From assembly GCF_013523125.1 (NCBI RefSeq), contig NZ_JAAMQJ010000016.1:33493-97492 (forward strand): DNA of 64,000 nucleotides, in the 5' to 3' direction. Every line of letters begins with the position of its first letter. Position 1 is the stretch's first letter. Made by a program: the position numbers and the translations under genes. Below the pieces are notes generated by a model that saw only the letters and a list, made by a program, of their open reading frames with translations, was not told the origin of the DNA and did no database searches. The stretch comes from Pseudomonas entomophila. GTDB lineage: Bacteria > Pseudomonadota > Gammaproteobacteria > Pseudomonadales > Pseudomonadaceae. Below are positions 16,911-27,700 of this stretch, piece by piece.

Positions 16911-18038
16911 TCAGCGTTGCTCGACTGGCACGAACGTGCGCTGTTCGACGCCGGTGTATTCGGCGCTAGGACGGATGATGCGGTTGTTGGCGCGCTGCTC
17001 GAACACGTGCGCCGCCCAGCCAGTCAGGCGCGAGCAGACGAAGATCGGGGTGAACAGCTTGGTCGGGATGCCCATGAAGTGGTAGGCCGAGGCATGGTAG
17101 AAGTCGGCGTTGGGGAACAGCTTCTTCTGCTCCCACATGGTCGCGTCGATCGCCTGGGACACCGGGAACAGCACACGGTCGCCCACCGAGGCAGCGAGCC
17201 GTTCGGCCCAGCCCTTGATCACCTCGTTGCGCGGGTCGGACTCTTTGTAGATGGCATGCCCGAAGCCCATGATCTTGTCCTTGCGCTCGAGCATCTTCAG
17301 CAACTCGGCACGCGCCTCTTCGGGGGAGGCGAAGCGTTCGATCAACGCCATGGCCGCCTCGTTGGCGCCGCCGTGCAAAGGCCCGCGCAGCGTGCCGATG
17401 GCCGCGGTGATGCAGGAGTACAGGTCCGACAGGGTCGAGGCGCAGACGCGCGCGGTGAAGGTCGACGCGTTGAACTCGTGCTCGGCGTACAGGATCAGCG
17501 AGACGTTCATCACCTTGACGTGCAGCGCGTCGGGCGCCTTGCCATGCAGCAGCGCCAGGAAGTGGCCGGCCAGGGTGTCCTGGTCGCTGGTGCAGTCGAT
17601 GCGCGTGCCGTGGTGCGTGAAGCGGTACCAGTAGCACAGGATCGCCGGGAACGCGGCCAGCAGCCGGTCGGTGCGGTCGTGCTGCAGATCGAAGGTACGT
17701 TCAGGCTCCAGGGTGCCGAGTACCGAGCAGCCCGTGCGCATCACGTCCATGGGGTGGGTGTCCTTGGGCAGACGCTCGAGCACCTCCTTGAGCGCCTGGG
17801 GCAGGTCACGCTGGCCTTTGAGCGCGTGCTTGTAGTCGTCGAGCTCGGCCTGGGTGGGCAGCTCGCCATACAACAGCAGGTAGGCGACTTCTTCGAATTC
17901 GGCGTGGTCGGCCAGCGCGCGGACATCGTAGCCGCGGTAGGTCAGGCCAGCGCCGGCCTGGCCGACGGTCGAGAGTGCCGTCTGCCCGGCGACCTGGCCG
18001 CGCAGGCCAGCCCCACTGAGTATTTTTGCTTCGGCCAT
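16911..18038 (-). CDS. prpC: 2-methylcitrate synthase PrpC
   Basis: 375 residues, citrate-synthase family. It condenses propionyl-CoA with oxaloacetate. Active-site motifs are LRGPLHGGANEAAM, FGHAIYKESDPRNEV and the basic C-terminal SRLTGWAAHVFEQR. The short length of about 375 and the position after prpB separate it from the housekeeping citrate synthase of about 430 residues. It starts 58 bases after the prpB stop. Confidence 0.96.
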   Translation of the reverse strand: MAEAKILSGAGLRGQVAGQTALSTVGQAGAGLTYRGYDVRALADHAEFEEVAYLLLYGELPTQAELDDYKHALKGQRDLPQALKEVLERLPKDTHPMDVMRTGCSVLGTLEPERTFDLQHDRTDRLLAAFPAILCYWYRFTHHGTRIDCTSDQDTLAGHFLALLHGKAPDALHVKVMNVSLILYAEHEFNASTFTARVCASTLSDLYSCITAAIGTLRGPLHGGANEAAMALIERFASPEEARAELLKMLERKDKIMGFGHAIYKESDPRNEVIKGWAERLAASVGDRVLFPVSQAIDATMWEQKKLFPNADFYHASAYHFMGIPTKLFTPIFVCSRLTGWAAHVFEQRANNRIIRPSAEYTGVEQRTFVPVEQR

Positions 18039-18096
18039 GGACGTTCTCCATTGTTGGATTTGTTATGGATGACAGGCGAATCGTGGCGGATCGGGC

Positions 18097-18990
18097 TCAA
18101 CGGTCTTCGGACGGCGCGTACAGGGCGTCGAGCTGCTGCTCGAAGGCGTGGTAGCCGATGGCGTCGTACAGCTCCATGCGCGTCTGCATGGTGTCGAGCA
18201 CCTGCTTCTGGGTGCCGTCGCGTCGCAAGGCGGCATAGACGTTCTCGGCCGCCTTGTTCATGGCCCGGAAGGCCGACAGCGGGTACAGCACCAGGGAGAC
18301 GTCGACCGACGCCAGCTCGTCGGTGGTGTACAGCGGCGTGGCACCGAACTCAGTGATGTTGGCCAGGATCGGCGCGCGCACCCGATCGGCGAAGGCCTTG
18401 TACAGCGGCAGTTCGGTGATCGCCTCAGGGAACACCATGTCGGCGCCGGCCTCGACGCACGCGGCGGCACGGTCCAGGGCCGACTCCAGCCCCTCGACGG
18501 CTAGGGCGTCGGTGCGTGCCATGATCACGAAGCTGTCGTCGGTGCGCGCGTCGACCGCTGCCTTGATCCGGTCGACCATCTCCTGCAGCGGCACGATCGC
18601 CTTGTTGGGCCGATGGCCGCAGCGCTTGGCACCGACTTGGTCTTCGATGTGCAGGGCAGCGGCGCCGAACTTGATCATCGAGCGCACGGTGCGCGCGACG
18701 TTGAACGCCGAGGCGCCGAAGCCGGTGTCGACATCCACCAGCAGCGGCAGGTCGCAGACGTCGGTGATGCGACGCACGTCGGTCAGCACGTCGTCCAGCC
18801 CGCTGATCCCCAGGTCCGGCAGACCCAGTGAGCCGGCTGCCACGCCACCGCCGGACAGGTAGATGGCCTGGAAACCGGCGCGCCTGGCCAGCAGCGCATG
18901 GTTGGCGTTGATGGTGCCGACCACCTGCAGGGGACGTTCGGCGGCGACGGCGTCGCGAAAGCGTTGGCCGGGCGTGTGCTTCGTGCTCAT
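18097..18990 (-). CDS. prpB: 2-methylisocitrate lyase PrpB
   Basis: 297 residues, isocitrate-lyase/PEP-mutase family. It cleaves 2-methylisocitrate to pyruvate and succinate. The catalytic loop KRCGHRPNK and the Mg-binding VDVDTGFG and HIEDQ motifs are present. Its start overlaps the regulator's stop by four bases (ATGA), so regulator and enzyme are translated from one mRNA. Confidence 0.97.
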   Translation of the reverse strand: MSTKHTPGQRFRDAVAAERPLQVVGTINANHALLARRAGFQAIYLSGGGVAAGSLGLPDLGISGLDDVLTDVRRITDVCDLPLLVDVDTGFGASAFNVARTVRSMIKFGAAALHIEDQVGAKRCGHRPNKAIVPLQEMVDRIKAAVDARTDDSFVIMARTDALAVEGLESALDRAAACVEAGADMVFPEAITELPLYKAFADRVRAPILANITEFGATPLYTTDELASVDVSLVLYPLSAFRAMNKAAENVYAALRRDGTQKQVLDTMQTRMELYDAIGYHAFEQQLDALYAPSEDR

Positions 18991-19700
18991 GACTCACCTC
19001 GTGACGGGGTATCGGCGCTCTGGAAGTGCCGTTCGATGTTGCGCCGGGAGCCGCCGATATGGCGGCGCATCAGCAGTTCGGCCAGTTCGCCGTCGCGGTC
19101 GGCGATCGCATCGAGGATGCGGTGGTGTTCGGCGAAGGCCTGACGCGGGCGGTTGGGCGTGAACGAGAACTGGATGCGGTACATGCGCACCAGCTGGTAC
19201 AGCTCGCCGCAGAGCAGCTTGACCAGCGTCTGGTTGCCACTGCCCTGGATGATCCGGTAGTGGAAGTCAAAGTCGCCTTCCTGCTGGTAGTAGCCCAGGC
19301 CGGCCTGGAACGCGGCATCGCGCTCGTGGGTGTCGAGCACCTGGCGCAGCGCGTCGATCGCCTCCTGGCTCATGCGCTCGGCCGCCAGTCGGCAGGCCAT
19401 GCCTTCGAGGGACTCGCGGATCTCGTAGAGCTCGATCAGCTCGGCCTGGTCGAGCGACACCACCCGCGCGCCCACGTGCGGCACGCGCACCAGCAGCCGC
19501 TGGCCCTCCAGGCGGTGGATGGCCTCGCGCAGGGGGCCACGGCTGATGCCGTAGGTACGGGCCAGCTCAGGCTCGGAGATCTTGCTGCCCGGGGCGATCT
19601 CGCCTTGCACGATCGCCGCCTGGATACGCCGGAAGACGTGTTCGGACAAGGTCTCGGCTTGTTCCGTGTCAGGCACGTGGGGGGACGCGGTTTGCAACAT
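18987..19700 (-). CDS. prpR: GntR-family (FCD subfamily) regulator of the methylcitrate operon
   Basis: 237 residues from the ATG at 19700; the open frame extends 28 codons further, but that part covers an operator and is not coding-like. The N-terminal winged helix (about 18-82) includes [33 protein letters not shown]. The C-terminal FCD ligand domain carries the metal-binding histidines ([21 protein letters not shown]). It is the first gene of the operon it presumably represses, with 2-methylcitrate the usual effector. The palindrome GTGTCGACAC sits directly upstream of the start codon, implying autorepression. Confidence 0.9.
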   Translation of the reverse strand: MLQTASPHVPDTEQAETLSEHVFRRIQAAIVQGEIAPGSKISEPELARTYGISRGPLREAIHRLEGQRLLVRVPHVGARVVSLDQAELIELYEIRESLEGMACRLAAERMSQEAIDALRQVLDTHERDAAFQAGLGYYQQEGDFDFHYRIIQGSGNQTLVKLLCGELYQLVRMYRIQFSFTPNRPRQAFAEHHRILDAIADRDGELAELLMRRHIGGSRRNIERHFQSADTPSRGES

Positions 19701-19991
19701 AGTGTCGACACCATGGATCACAGATGCCTTGAAACTAGCGCAATACGAGGTATTCGTCAAAGCTCTCCAGAACATTGTCGACAATTCCAGGACACAGAAC
19801 TTACGCCTGCGGTAAAGGTCTGAACGCCGCGCGGCTGGCGCCCTGAAACCGGCGTGCTAGAATGCCGTGCCTCCTACTGTCTAGGGATGAAGCGTTCGTC
19901 GAAGCCTCAGGCCTCCACGGACCTACGAAGGAGCTTGCGCAGTCATGCCATTCGCCTTGATTCGAACACTGCATTGCATTGCGCCAGGATT
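19701..19991. promoter_or_regulatory. Divergent promoter region with two GTCGAC-centred operators
   Basis: Two palindromes share a core: GTGTCGACAC at 19702-19711 and ATTGTCGACAAT at 19774-19785, centre-to-centre about 73 bases. The second is a full 12-bp palindrome of the kind bound by FCD-type GntR dimers. Placement upstream of prpR fits cooperative repression of the prp operon. Part of the region also serves the divergent protease gene starting at 19992. Confidence 0.7.
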
Positions 19992-20528
19992 ATGAGACTC
20001 ACGCCTTATCTATTGCTGTTCTGCCTGATCGTGCCCAGTGCCCTGGCACAGGCTGCGGAGAAGACCGTCTACGGTCTGAACGAATACGCCCGCCTGCTCG
20101 ATCTCGACCTCGAAGTGGCCGCCAAGCTCGACACCGGCGCCAAGACCGCCTCGCTCAGCGCCCGTGACATCAAGCGTTTCAAGCGCAATGGCGAGAGCTG
20201 GGTGCGTTTCTACCTGGCCATCGACACGGCCCATTCACACCCGATCGAGCGCCCCCTGGCGCGGGTCAGCAAGATCAAGCGCCGGGCCGGCGACTATGAC
20301 GCCGAGCAAGGCAAGGCCTACACCGCCCGGCCGGTCATCGAACTGGACATGTGCATGGGGCGCAGTCGGCGCACCATCGAGGTCAACCTCACCGACCGTA
20401 GCGCCTTCCAGTTCCCCCTGCTGATCGGTGCCGAGGCGCTCAAGCACTTCGATGCCCTGGTCGATCCCAGCCTCAAATACGCGGCCGGCAAACCTGCCTG
20501 TGCCATCGTCGCTCCTACCGCCGAGTAA
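19992..20528 (+). CDS. Periplasmic retropepsin-like aspartic protease of the RimK-associated family
   Basis: 178 residues from the ATG at 19992 with AGGA upstream; a longer open frame exists but a signal peptide begins here (LLLFCLIVPSALAQA). The aspartic protease motif is Asp48 in LDTGAKTASLSA. FPLLIGAEALKHF near the C-terminus corresponds to the retropepsin second hairpin. The family (Zn_protease/RimB-like) is repeatedly linked to ATP-grasp ligases. It heads a three-gene operon: protease, inactive transglutaminase with 7TM, ligase. This linkage suggests peptide ligation and trimming at the envelope. Substrates are unknown. Confidence 0.88.
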   Translation: MRLTPYLLLFCLIVPSALAQAAEKTVYGLNEYARLLDLDLEVAAKLDTGAKTASLSARDIKRFKRNGESWVRFYLAIDTAHSHPIERPLARVSKIKRRAGDYDAEQGKAYTARPVIELDMCMGRSRRTIEVNLTDRSAFQFPLLIGAEALKHFDALVDPSLKYAAGKPACAIVAPTAE

Positions 20529-20533
20529 TTCCG

Positions 20534-22069
20534 ATGCGCTCTCTTACCCTTCACTTGAAAGTCCTGATCACCGTCCTGGTCTTGCTGGGCGTGGCGGTCA
20601 CGGCTTATCAGATCTTCGTCCTCGGCATCCCGGTGACCGAAGACGAGACCGACGACCTGTGGAACATCGACGCCAAGGTCGAGTTCGTCGCCAGCAGCAA
20701 GGACCCGGTCAAGGTGCAGATGTTCGTGCCGCCGCTGAACCGCGACTATGTCAGCATCACCGAAAGCTTCATCTCCAACAATTACGGGTTCAGCGTCAAT
20801 CGCGCCGACGGCAACCGCAAGGTGACCTGGTCGGCACGCCGTGCCAGCGGCAACCAGACGCTGTACTACCGGCTGGTGTTGACCAAGCGCTACAGCACGG
20901 AAAAGGCCACTGCCAAAGGCCCGACCTTCCGTGACAGCCTGGCGGTGGACGGCCCCGAGAAGATCGCCGCAGAAGCGCTGATGGCGCCGATCCGCCAGCA
21001 TTCGGCCGACGTCGAGACCTTCGTCAGCGAAACCATCAAGCGGGTCAACAACCTCAACGACGACAACGTCAAGCTGTTGCTGGCCGGCGATACCTCGCCC
21101 TTGAACAAGGCCAAGGTGATCGACCTGCTGTTGTCCATCGCCCACGTGCCGATGGAAAAGGTCCACACCGTGCGCCTGGTCGCCGACGTGCCCCAGACGC
21201 CCGAGCTGTGGCTGCGCAGCTTCAACGGCAACGACTGGCTGTACTTCAACCCCGACACTGGCGAACAGGGCCTGCCGAGCGACCGCCTGCTGTGGTGGAC
21301 CGGTGACGACAACCTGATCACCGTCGATGGCGGGCGCAAGGTCAACGTCACCTTCAGCCTGAGCAGCAGCGAGATGAACGCCATCCGCCTGGCCAAGGTG
21401 ACCGACGAGAACACCGACGCGGACTTCCTCGAATACTCGCTGTACGGGCTGCCGCTGCAGACCCAGCAGACCTTCATGATCATGGTGATGATCCCGATCG
21501 GCGTGCTGGTGATCCTGGTGCTGCGCAACCTGATCGGCCTCCAGACCCTGGGGACCTTCACCCCGGTGCTGATCGCCCTGGCCTTCCGCGAGACCCAGCT
21601 CGGTTTCGGCATCGTGCTGTTCACCGTGATCACCGCCCTGGGCCTGTCGCTGCGCTCGTACCTCGAACACCTCAAGCTGCAGATGCTGCCCAGGCTGTCG
21701 GTGGTGCTGACCTTCGTGGTGGTGCTGATCGCCGCGATCAGCCTGTTCAGCCACAAGCTGGGCCTGGAGCGCGGACTGTCGGTAGCGCTGTTCCCGATGG
21801 TGATCCTGACCATGACCATCGAGCGCCTGTCCATCACCTGGGAAGAGCGTGGCGGCGGTCATGCCATGAAGGTCGCCATCGGCACGCTGTTCGCCGCGTC
21901 GCTGGCGCACCTGCTGATGATGGTGCCGGAGCTGGTCTACTTCGTCTTCACCTTCCCGGCGGTACTGCTGATCCTGGTCGGCTTCATGCTGGCGATGGGT
22001 CGCTACCGCGGCTACCGCCTGACCGAGCTGGTACGCTTCAAGGCCTTCCTGAAAAAGGCTGACAGCTGA
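20534..22069 (+). CDS. Inactive transglutaminase-fold protein with C-terminal 7TM domain
   Basis: 511 residues. One N-terminal helix (about 8-30) precedes a large extracytoplasmic part (about 31-310) with a transglutaminase-like fold. A C-terminal block of about seven helices starts at TFMIMVMIPIGVLVILVL. No Cys-His-Asp triad is apparent in the soluble part, in line with the family being described as catalytically inactive. It is probably a peptide-binding membrane receptor or scaffold. It sits five bases after the protease and shares one base with the ligase start (TGATG). Confidence 0.88.
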   Translation: MRSLTLHLKVLITVLVLLGVAVTAYQIFVLGIPVTEDETDDLWNIDAKVEFVASSKDPVKVQMFVPPLNRDYVSITESFISNNYGFSVNRADGNRKVTWSARRASGNQTLYYRLVLTKRYSTEKATAKGPTFRDSLAVDGPEKIAAEALMAPIRQHSADVETFVSETIKRVNNLNDDNVKLLLAGDTSPLNKAKVIDLLLSIAHVPMEKVHTVRLVADVPQTPELWLRSFNGNDWLYFNPDTGEQGLPSDRLLWWTGDDNLITVDGGRKVNVTFSLSSSEMNAIRLAKVTDENTDADFLEYSLYGLPLQTQQTFMIMVMIPIGVLVILVLRNLIGLQTLGTFTPVLIALAFRETQLGFGIVLFTVITALGLSLRSYLEHLKLQMLPRLSVVLTFVVVLIAAISLFSHKLGLERGLSVALFPMVILTMTIERLSITWEERGGGHAMKVAIGTLFAASLAHLLMMVPELVYFVFTFPAVLLILVGFMLAMGRYRGYRLTELVRFKAFLKKADS

Positions 22070-23049
22070 TGTTCGGACTGATCAAGACCTGGAAAGCCCT
22101 GGAGGCCCGGGGCATCATGGGTATCAACCGGCGCAACGCGGATTATGTACTCAAGTACAACAAGCGCCATCTGTACCCGATCGTCGACGACAAGATCATC
22201 ACCAAGGAGCGAGCGCTCGCCGCGGGCATTCATGTGCCCGAGATGTACGGCGTCATCGAGACCGAAAAGGACATCGACAAGCTCGACCAGATCATCGGCG
22301 GGCGCACCGACTTCGTGATCAAGCCGGCCCAGGGCGCAGGGGGCGACGGCATCCTGGTGATCGCCGACCGCTTCGAAGGCCGTTACCGGACAGTGTCGGG
22401 CAAGATCATCAGCCACGAAGAGATCGAGCACCAGGTCTCGAGCATCCTGACCGGCCTGTACTCGCTGGGCGGCCATCGGGACCGTGCACTGATCGAGTAC
22501 CGGGTCACACCCGACCCGATCTTCAAGAGCATCAGCTACGAAGGCGTGCCCGACATCCGCATCATCGTGCTGATGGGCTATCCGGTGATGGCCATGCTGC
22601 GCTTGCCGACCCGGCAGTCCGGCGGCAAGGCCAATCTGCACCAGGGGGCGATCGGCGTGGGCGTGGACCTGGCCACGGGCGTGACCCTGCGCGGCACCTG
22701 GCTGAACAACATCATCAGCAAGCACCCGGACACCACCAACGCGGTCGACGGGGTGCAACTGCCCAACTGGGACGGTTTCATGAAGCTGGCGGCAGGCTGC
22801 TACGAGCTGTGCGGGCTGGGCTACATCGGCGTGGACATGGTACTGGACCAGGACAAGGGGCCGTTGATCCTCGAACTCAACGCGCGGCCTGGGCTGAACA
22901 TCCAGATCGCCAACGATTGCGGCCTGACCCAGCGCACCCATGCCATCGAGGCGCACATCGAGGCCCTGGCCAGGGACGGTATCGACGAGGATGCGGCGCA
23001 GCGGGTGAAGGTGGCGCAGAATCTGTTCGGCCATCTGCCGCACGCCTGA
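22069..23049 (+). CDS. Alpha-L-glutamate ligase-like ATP-grasp protein
   Basis: 326 residues of RimK-related ATP-grasp fold. ATP-binding features include FVIKPAQGAGGDGILVI (the grasp lysine and glycine loop) and the metal-binding acidic end GPLILELNARPGLNIQ. The family adds amino acids such as glutamate to peptides or proteins. The operon with a retropepsin and a 7TM transglutaminase is a conserved trio noted in comparative studies of amidoligases, but the product is unknown. It is cytosolic, so the substrate would be modified before or at the membrane. Confidence 0.88.
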   Translation: MFGLIKTWKALEARGIMGINRRNADYVLKYNKRHLYPIVDDKIITKERALAAGIHVPEMYGVIETEKDIDKLDQIIGGRTDFVIKPAQGAGGDGILVIADRFEGRYRTVSGKIISHEEIEHQVSSILTGLYSLGGHRDRALIEYRVTPDPIFKSISYEGVPDIRIIVLMGYPVMAMLRLPTRQSGGKANLHQGAIGVGVDLATGVTLRGTWLNNIISKHPDTTNAVDGVQLPNWDGFMKLAAGCYELCGLGYIGVDMVLDQDKGPLILELNARPGLNIQIANDCGLTQRTHAIEAHIEALARDGIDEDAAQRVKVAQNLFGHLPHA

Positions 23050-23130
23050 GCAGAGCCTCTGTGGCGCCCCAGTCCGAAAGCTGCTTTGCCCAGCGACTGC
23101 AACGATGGCGGTGTCTGCACCGCCGTCATC

Positions 23131-23153
23131 GTCGGCAAGCCGGCTCCCACAGG
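23131..23153 (+). repeat. Single REP-like element
   Basis: GTCGGCAAGCCGGCTCCCACAGG-type sequence matching the REP seen at 16.8 kb, in the 259-base gap between the ligase gene and pabB. The rest of the gap shows only a weak upstream GGCGGTGTCTGCACCGCC hairpin that may terminate the ligase operon. Confidence 0.65.
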
Positions 23154-23308
23154 CTCTGCGGTCGGAGAAACCCGGCGTGACGGGTTCAGGCCCTGGACTG
23201 CTGCACTCCAACGCGCGACGTGCCCTCTATCGACCTGTGAGCCAGCCCTAGGCGTCGACGGCGGGGCCGACTACAATCGCTGCCTCGACTTCAGCGCCTT
23301 CGATCCGC

Positions 23309-24652
23309 ATGCCGACCTGTACGCTTCATCCCCTGCCCTACCAGCCCGACCCTGCCGTGTATTTCGCCCGTTTGCGCGAGGCGCCTGGGGCGATCCTGCT
23401 GGACAGTGCGCGCCCCGGCGCGGAACGCGGTCGCTTCGACCTGGCCAGCGCCTGGCCCGTGGAGCAGTTCCAGCCCCTGGCCGACGAACACGGCGATGCC
23501 TTCCTGGCGCGTCTGCGCGCGGCCTTGCAGACCCTGGGGCCCGCGCAGTTGCCAGAGGGCTGCGAATCCCCCTTCGTCGGGGGACTGATCGGTTACCTGA
23601 GCTACGATTTCGGGCGGCGTCTCGAGCGGTTGCCGGCACTGGCCCGAGACGATCTGGGCTTGCCTGACGCAGACCTCGGCTTGTATGCCTGGGCCTTGGT
23701 CAGCGATCACCAGCGGCGCCTGACCCACCTGGTCTTTCACCCGTGCATGGCGCCCCGGGAACGCCAACGGCTGGTGGATCTGTTCGACACGCCTGCTGCG
23801 CAGACGCCCAGCCACTTCCGCCTGTTGGCGCCCATGCGTGGCGACCTTCAGGCCAACCAGTACCGCCAGGCCTTCGAGCAGGTGCAGGCCTATATCCAGG
23901 CCGGCGATTGCTACCAGATCAATCTGACCCAACGTTTTCGCGCGCCCTGCGAAGGGGATCCGTGGCACGCCTACCAAGCCTTGCGCCGGGCCTGCCCAAC
24001 CCCCTTTTCCGGGTACCGACGGCTGCCTGATGGCAGCGCGCTGCTGAGTTTCTCGCCAGAGCGCTTCGTGCGCGTCAGCGCGGGTGCAGTGGAAACCCGA
24101 CCCATCAAGGGCACGCGTCCACGCGCGGCCGACCCGGCGCAGGACGCACGCAACGCCGCCGAGCTGCAGGCCAGCCTCAAGGACCGTTCCGAGAACCTGA
24201 TGATCGTCGACCTGCTGCGCAACGACCTCGGGCGTACCTGTGCAGTCGGCTCGGTCAAGGTCCCCGAGCTGTTCAGCCTGGAAAGCTACCCGAACGTCCA
24301 CCACCTGGTCAGCAGCATCACGGGCCAGCTGGCCGTCGGCCACGACGCGCTGGACCTGATCGCCGGCAGCTTTCCCGGTGGATCGATCACCGGCGCGCCG
24401 AAGATCCGCGCCATGCAGATCATCGACGAGCTGGAGCCGACCCGCCGGGCGCTGTACTGCGGCTCCCTGCTGTACCTCGATGTGCGTGGCGAGATGGACA
24501 GCTCGATCGCCATTCGCAGCCTGCTGGTCAAGGACGGCCAGGTCAATTGCTGGGGCGGCGGCGCGGTGGTGGACGACTCGCGCTGGGAGGACGAGTACGA
24601 GGAGTCCATCGCCAAGGTCCGCGTGCTGATGGAGACGCTGCAAGGCCTGTAG
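23309..24652 (+). CDS. pabB: Aminodeoxychorismate synthase component I PabB
   Basis: 447 residues, chorismate-binding enzyme. With glutamine amidotransferase PabA it makes 4-amino-4-deoxychorismate for folate synthesis. PIKGTRPR carries the PabB-specific catalytic lysine, whereas anthranilate synthase has PIAGT. DLLRNDLGRTC, GSITGAPKIRAM and the C-terminal GGGAVVDDSRWEDEYEES are standard. The ATG at 23309 has only a weak ribosome binding site. It is a single gene, 113 bases before cysH. Confidence 0.95.
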   Translation: MPTCTLHPLPYQPDPAVYFARLREAPGAILLDSARPGAERGRFDLASAWPVEQFQPLADEHGDAFLARLRAALQTLGPAQLPEGCESPFVGGLIGYLSYDFGRRLERLPALARDDLGLPDADLGLYAWALVSDHQRRLTHLVFHPCMAPRERQRLVDLFDTPAAQTPSHFRLLAPMRGDLQANQYRQAFEQVQAYIQAGDCYQINLTQRFRAPCEGDPWHAYQALRRACPTPFSGYRRLPDGSALLSFSPERFVRVSAGAVETRPIKGTRPRAADPAQDARNAAELQASLKDRSENLMIVDLLRNDLGRTCAVGSVKVPELFSLESYPNVHHLVSSITGQLAVGHDALDLIAGSFPGGSITGAPKIRAMQIIDELEPTRRALYCGSLLYLDVRGEMDSSIAIRSLLVKDGQVNCWGGGAVVDDSRWEDEYEESIAKVRVLMETLQGL

Positions 24653-24765
24653 GACAGGCATGAAGACCAAGGTAGGGCCTGGCATGGGTCCATCGTCGTG
24701 CGTAATTTTGTTACCATTTGCGCACTACGAGCGCACAGCGCCATTACACGCATGGAAACCGCCTG

Positions 24766-25500
24766 ATGAGCCAACCTCTCGACGTCGCTGCCCTGGCCGC
24801 GACCTATGCCGACAAGTCCCCCCAGGACATCCTCAAGCTCGCCTTCGAGCATTTCGGTGACAACCTGTGGATCTCCTTCAGCGGCGCCGAAGATGTGGTG
24901 CTGCTCGACATGGCCTGGAAACTCAACAAACAGGTCAAGGTGTTCAGCCTGGATACCGGTCGACTGCACCCGGAAACCTACCGCTTCATCGATCAGGTTC
25001 GCGAGCAGTACGCGTTGTCCATCGATATCCTGAGCCCGGACCGCGCCGTGCTCGATCCCTTCGTCAAGGAAAAGGGGCTGTTCAGCTTCTACCGCGATGG
25101 CCACGGGGAATGCTGCGGGATCCGCAAGATCGAGCCTCTGCGCCGCAAGCTGTCCACCGTCAGCGCCTGGGCGACCGGGCAGCGCCGCGACCAGAGTCCT
25201 GGCACCCGCAGCCATGTGCCGGTGATCGAGATCGACGCGGCGTTTTCCACCCCCGAGCGCACGCTGTACAAGTTCAACCCCCTGGCACAGATGACCAGTG
25301 CCGAGGTCTGGGGTTACATCCGCATGCTCGAGCTGCCCTACAACAGCCTGCATGAGCGGGGCTTCATCAGCATCGGCTGCGAGCCGTGCACCCGCCCCGT
25401 GCTGCCCAACCAGCACGAGCGTGAAGGCCGCTGGTGGTGGGAGGAGTCGACGCAGAAAGAGTGCGGGTTGCATGCGGGCAACCTGATTGCCAGGAGCTGA
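24766..25500 (+). CDS. cysH: Adenylyl-sulfate (APS) reductase CysH, iron-sulfur type
   Basis: 244 residues from the ATG at 24766; a frame 16 codons longer has no support. It reduces activated sulfate to sulfite in assimilation. The cysteines CC in HGECCGIRK and C-x2-C in GCEPCTRP bind a [4Fe-4S] cluster and mark the APS-using type, in contrast to the PAPS-using enterobacterial enzyme. The P-loop-like [11 protein letters not shown] and C-terminal ECGLH with the catalytic Cys are present. The regulator CysB lies next door, convergent. Confidence 0.96.
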   Translation: MSQPLDVAALAATYADKSPQDILKLAFEHFGDNLWISFSGAEDVVLLDMAWKLNKQVKVFSLDTGRLHPETYRFIDQVREQYALSIDILSPDRAVLDPFVKEKGLFSFYRDGHGECCGIRKIEPLRRKLSTVSAWATGQRRDQSPGTRSHVPVIEIDAAFSTPERTLYKFNPLAQMTSAEVWGYIRMLELPYNSLHERGFISIGCEPCTRPVLPNQHEREGRWWWEESTQKECGLHAGNLIARS

Positions 25501-25587
25501 CGGCAAGCGGCAAGCGGCATTGGGTGGAGAGGTTTTGGAAGGTTCAGAGTGCCGTGCTGATGTTGCGATGTTCAGGGCCGCTTTGCG

Positions 25588-25716
25588 GCCCAGCGCGGCC
25601 GGTCCGGCACCCGGCAGGGGCCGCTCTTGCAAAAGACTGCGCTACGCTGGCAGATCGGCGATGCGGTACAGGTGGAGCGGCCCCTGCCGGGGCGCCGGAC
25701 CGGCCGCGATTGGGCC
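25588..25716. repeat. Long GC-rich inverted repeat between cysH and cysB
   Basis: Arms of about 40 bases (25588-25626 and 25675-25716) are near-perfect reverse complements. They share GCGGCCGGTCCGGC and GGCAGGGGCCGCTC, mirrored as GAGCGGCCCCTGCC and GCCGGACCGGCCGC, around a loop of about 48 bases. A smaller GGGCCGCTTTGCGGCCC hairpin abuts the left arm. The 304-base gap holds no gene. The element could end both convergent transcripts or be a miniature repeat. Confidence 0.75.
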
Positions 25717-25804
25717 CGCAGGGCCCATGAAATCAGCCCTACAAGCCCCCCTTGTCGCCTAGCGGGTTCAGCCCCGACAGCTCACGGCGTCTAGCCTGCC
25801 CCTC

Positions 25805-27398
<1,594 letters not shown>

Positions 27399-27700
27399 GC
27401 GACCTCCTCGACTGCCGCTTGGGCAGGGCACGCTTGAGCGTAGACGCAGGGTCGACATTTGGCCTGTCGGCATGCGCGTGCCAGGCAATGCACGCCGAAC
27501 GTTACGCGGGTAGCTCCCAGGCAGTGATCGGGCTGCCAAGGCCTGCAAGGCCATGCGTCTAAAACGCAGCCGCCGTGCCTGGAAGCATTGTTCCGCCCTG
27601 TATAACGCGATAAGGTTCGGCTCCCCGCCTCGAACAATCCAGCGGCTGGGCCGCACGGGGTTTGCTGGCGGCCGACGCCCGTGACCTGACGAGTAACACG

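Noticed and set aside
20318..21910. Minus-strand frame of 530 codons
   Set aside because: Antisense of the transglutaminase-7TM gene; His/Gln-rich shadow composition.
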